Assembly (NCBI GenBank): GCA_030613225.1
Contig: JAUWMJ010000142.1
Coordinates: forward strand, 1 to 7,514
Reading direction: 5' to 3'
DNA: 7,514 nt
DNA from: Desulfobacterales bacterium
Lineage (GTDB): Bacteria; Desulfobacterota; Desulfobacteria; Desulfobacterales; JAUWMJ01
In this document: positions 6,302 to 7,514 of the stretch, piece after piece
Position numbering within the stretch: the stretch's first letter is position 1
How the letters are laid out: each line of letters opens with the position of its first letter
Program-made: the position numbers and the translations under genes
The notes under the pieces: model-generated
Database searches by the model: none
What the model was told of the DNA's origin: nothing
What the model saw: only the letters and a program-made list of their open reading frames with translations

Positions 6302-6654
6302 TACGGATTTTCGATGATCTCAAGTATTTCTCTCGATTTGTTCTTGTTGACATATCCTACGGCACCAAGACGCTGAGCATCCTTACCATATTTGTCTTTG
6401 TCCAGATTCGAAAGAAAGAGGATCCGGGCTTCATCGTCGTATCGGAGAATCTCCTTGGCAGCGGCAAAGCCATCCATATCCCGCATGGTAATGTCCATTG
6501 TAACCAGGTCTGGTTTTAAAGATTTGTAAAGTTCCACCGCTTCTTTACCGTTTTTGGCTTCCCCGACTATGCTATGGCCTCCGGGTTCCAAAATTTTAGT
6601 AATCATCTTTCGCATCATGGAAGAGTCATCAACAATTAAAATACGCTTGCTCAT
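6301..6654 (-). CDS. Stand-alone response regulator receiver (CheY-like)
   Basis: Single-domain cytoplasmic phosphoacceptor of 117 residues. The phosphorylation site is complete: acidic pair Asp9-Asp10 (VDDSSMMRKM), phosphoacceptor Asp54 (VTMDITMRDMDG), Ser82 in the Thr/Ser switch position (FLSN) and Lys104 (YVNKNK). There is no DNA-binding or enzymatic domain, so output must be by protein contact, as in CheY or phosphorelay shuttles. No histidine kinase gene is visible in the window. AAGGTGA lies 6 bases before the ATG and fixes the start. It is the first gene of a six-gene same-strand run and overlaps the HAMP protein gene by one base, which makes that membrane protein its likeliest functional partner. 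Confidence 0.95.
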   Translation of the reverse strand: MSKRILIVDDSSMMRKMITKILEPGGHSIVGEAKNGKEAVELYKSLKPDLVTMDITMRDMDGFAAAKEILRYDDEARILFLSNLDKDKYGKDAQRLGAVGYVNKNKSREILEIIENP

Positions 6655-6660
6655 TGGCCT

Positions 6661-6667
6661 TCACCTT
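6661..6667 (-). promoter_or_regulatory. Ribosome binding site of the receiver gene
   Basis: Minus-strand AAGGTGA, 6 bases before the ATG at 6654; it fixes the start of the receiver gene. Confidence 0.7.
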
Positions 6668-6752
6668 TTTATAGTAAATTATCCCTATAACGACATTTAT
6701 CGATAGTCATAATACGTCTTTTTTAACTTGTTTGTTTGCCTATCACGTAAGT

Positions 6753-6826
6753 GTTCCGGGTTACGAGTTGCGTGTTTGAAATCCAGATGAGTTCCGATTA
6801 ATAACACGTAACCCGCAACTCGCAAC
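6753..6826. repeat. Inverted pair of heptamer tandem arrays (GTTRCG-type)
   Basis: The left arm at 6753-6776 reads GTTCCGG, GTTACGA, GTTGCGT, GTT. The right arm at 6803-6826, read on the minus strand, is GTTGCGA, GTTGCGG, GTTACGT, GTT. The two agree at 19 of 24 positions, and the period is exactly 7 in both. The spacer between arms is 26 bases. On the minus strand no T-run follows, so it is not a classical terminator of the VWA gene, though the stem may still mark the end of that transcript. Confidence 0.8.
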
Positions 6827-6894
6827 ATCATCTTTCAATCAAAAAATAGTATGCTGTATGAGATCGACAACAAATTATTGATAAGCGCCTCTAT

Positions 6895-7514
6895 CTATCG
6901 GGTCAGCCGGCTGTATATTCGCAAAAGTTTGTCAGGAAGTTCACGAACGTCTGAAATAACATTGTGATTCACGTTTCCATACAAATCATCCAGCTTTGAA
7001 TATTGGGCAAGGTTAACCGTTATTGAGTGAACATAAATATTCTTTGAGTGCACTTCGGATATAGCCTTGCGTGTATCTTTGATAGCATAATCCTGCTTGT
7101 AGTCAACATCATTCGGAAAGCCGTCGCTTAAAATAATCATCAGGCGAACTTTGGAAGATACAAAGTCAAATTTACCGGCCCCGTGACGGATTGCCGCTCC
7201 CATCCGTGTGCTTCGTTGCGGAGCCATGGCACTTATCCGATGGCTGACAGAAGTAGTCATGCCTTCGTCGAAATCCTTTATTTTAAAATACTCGACTCCC
7301 AGGCGGCCGGTTCCTGAGAATCCTGCAATGGCAAAGGCATCTCCTACAACTTCAAGCGCCTCGCAAAAGAGCACAATCGCTTCTTTCTCAACATCTAGGA
7401 CAGATGCAGTAGAGCCGTAAACAGTGTTTGATGTGGACCTGGAAAGATCTACAAGAAGCAAAACACCAACATCTCTTTGTTCTTTAATCCGTTTGATATA
7501 CAGCCGGTCGGAAG
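6895..7514 (-). CDS. NorD/CbbO-like VWA domain protein, C-terminal part (cut by window edge)
   Basis: The frame is open to the right edge, so the N-terminus is missing; about 205 C-terminal residues are seen and the TAG stop is at 6897-6895. The visible part is one VWA fold with a full metal-ion adhesion site: DLSRS (DxSxS, about residues 22-26 of the visible part), Thr in STRMG (about 102) and Asp in LSDG (about 130). The sequence before it (RLYIKRIKEQRDVGVLLLVDLSRST) and the MGAAIRHGA, SDGFPND and DTRKAISE segments match the C-terminal domain of NorD/CbbO proteins. These work with a MoxR-type AAA+ ATPase (NorQ/CbbQ) to activate a metalloenzyme such as nitric oxide reductase or Rubisco. The partner is not in the window and would be expected beyond the right edge. 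Which enzyme it serves here cannot be told. A TTG at 7461 falls inside the conserved strand and is not a credible start. Confidence 0.85.
   Translation of the reverse strand, partial: SDRLYIKRIKEQRDVGVLLLVDLSRSTSNTVYGSTASVLDVEKEAIVLFCEALEVVGDAFAIAGFSGTGRLGVEYFKIKDFDEGMTTSVSHRISAMAPQRSTRMGAAIRHGAGKFDFVSSKVRLMIILSDGFPNDVDYKQDYAIKDTRKAISEVHSKNIYVHSITVNLAQYSKLDDLYGNVNHNVISDVRELPDKLLRIYSRLTR

Larger units (their letters stand above)
6655..6894. other. Spacer between VWA gene and receiver gene
   Basis: A 240-base gap without a supported gene. It should hold the promoter of the six-gene run, most likely in the A/T-rich part at 6668-6745. I see TATTAT- and TATAGG-like hexamers there but no matched -35 that I would defend. 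The heptamer inverted repeat at 6753-6826 occupies the middle. No T-run terminator for the VWA gene is evident. Confidence 0.5.

Noticed and set aside
6668..6745. Sigma-70 promoter for the receiver operon
   Set aside because: Several A/T-rich -10-like hexamers but none with a credible -35 at 16-18 bases; position left unassigned.

Overview
The window is a bacterial chromosome segment with moderate to low G+C. Every recognisable gene is on the minus strand. Gene families alone do not fix the taxon. The intergenic spacers carry degenerate 7-9 base tandem units, often as inverted pairs, together with a two-CW protein and a NorD/CbbO-type VWA protein. From memory this points to an anaerobic Desulfobacterota (Desulfobacterales-like) genome; this is an inference, not a database result.

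Layout from left to right, transcription running right to left. Positions 1-359 hold the N-terminal two thirds of peptide deformylase (def), cut by the window edge. A 329-base spacer (360-688) carries a possible terminator and a large inverted-repeat element built of TAAAGTG-type units. Positions 689-2011 encode the double GTPase Der (EngA), a ribosome assembly factor. A 309-base spacer (2012-2320) carries an octamer repeat.

Positions 2321-6654 hold a six-gene run in one orientation. In transcription order it encodes a stand-alone CheY-type receiver, a two-helix membrane protein with a HAMP domain but no recognisable output domain, a 64-residue Cys-rich two-CW protein, an ABC permease, an ABC ATPase and a membrane-anchored NitT/TauT-type solute-binding protein. 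The first two genes overlap by one base, and the two-CW gene sits close to both neighbours. The transporter genes are separated by repeat-filled gaps of 215 and 92 bases. The order suggests a signalling module joined to an importer of an unknown small anion or organic compound.

A 240-base spacer (6655-6894) carries another inverted heptamer repeat. The right end (6895-7514) is the C-terminal VWA domain of a NorD/CbbO-like protein whose N-terminus lies outside the window.

The least explained signal is the spacer repeats. Four gaps hold inverted pairs and one holds a single arm. Each is built from a different short unit (period 7, 8 or 9), yet the architecture is nearly the same. No RNA gene, CRISPR array, transposase or plus-strand gene was found.
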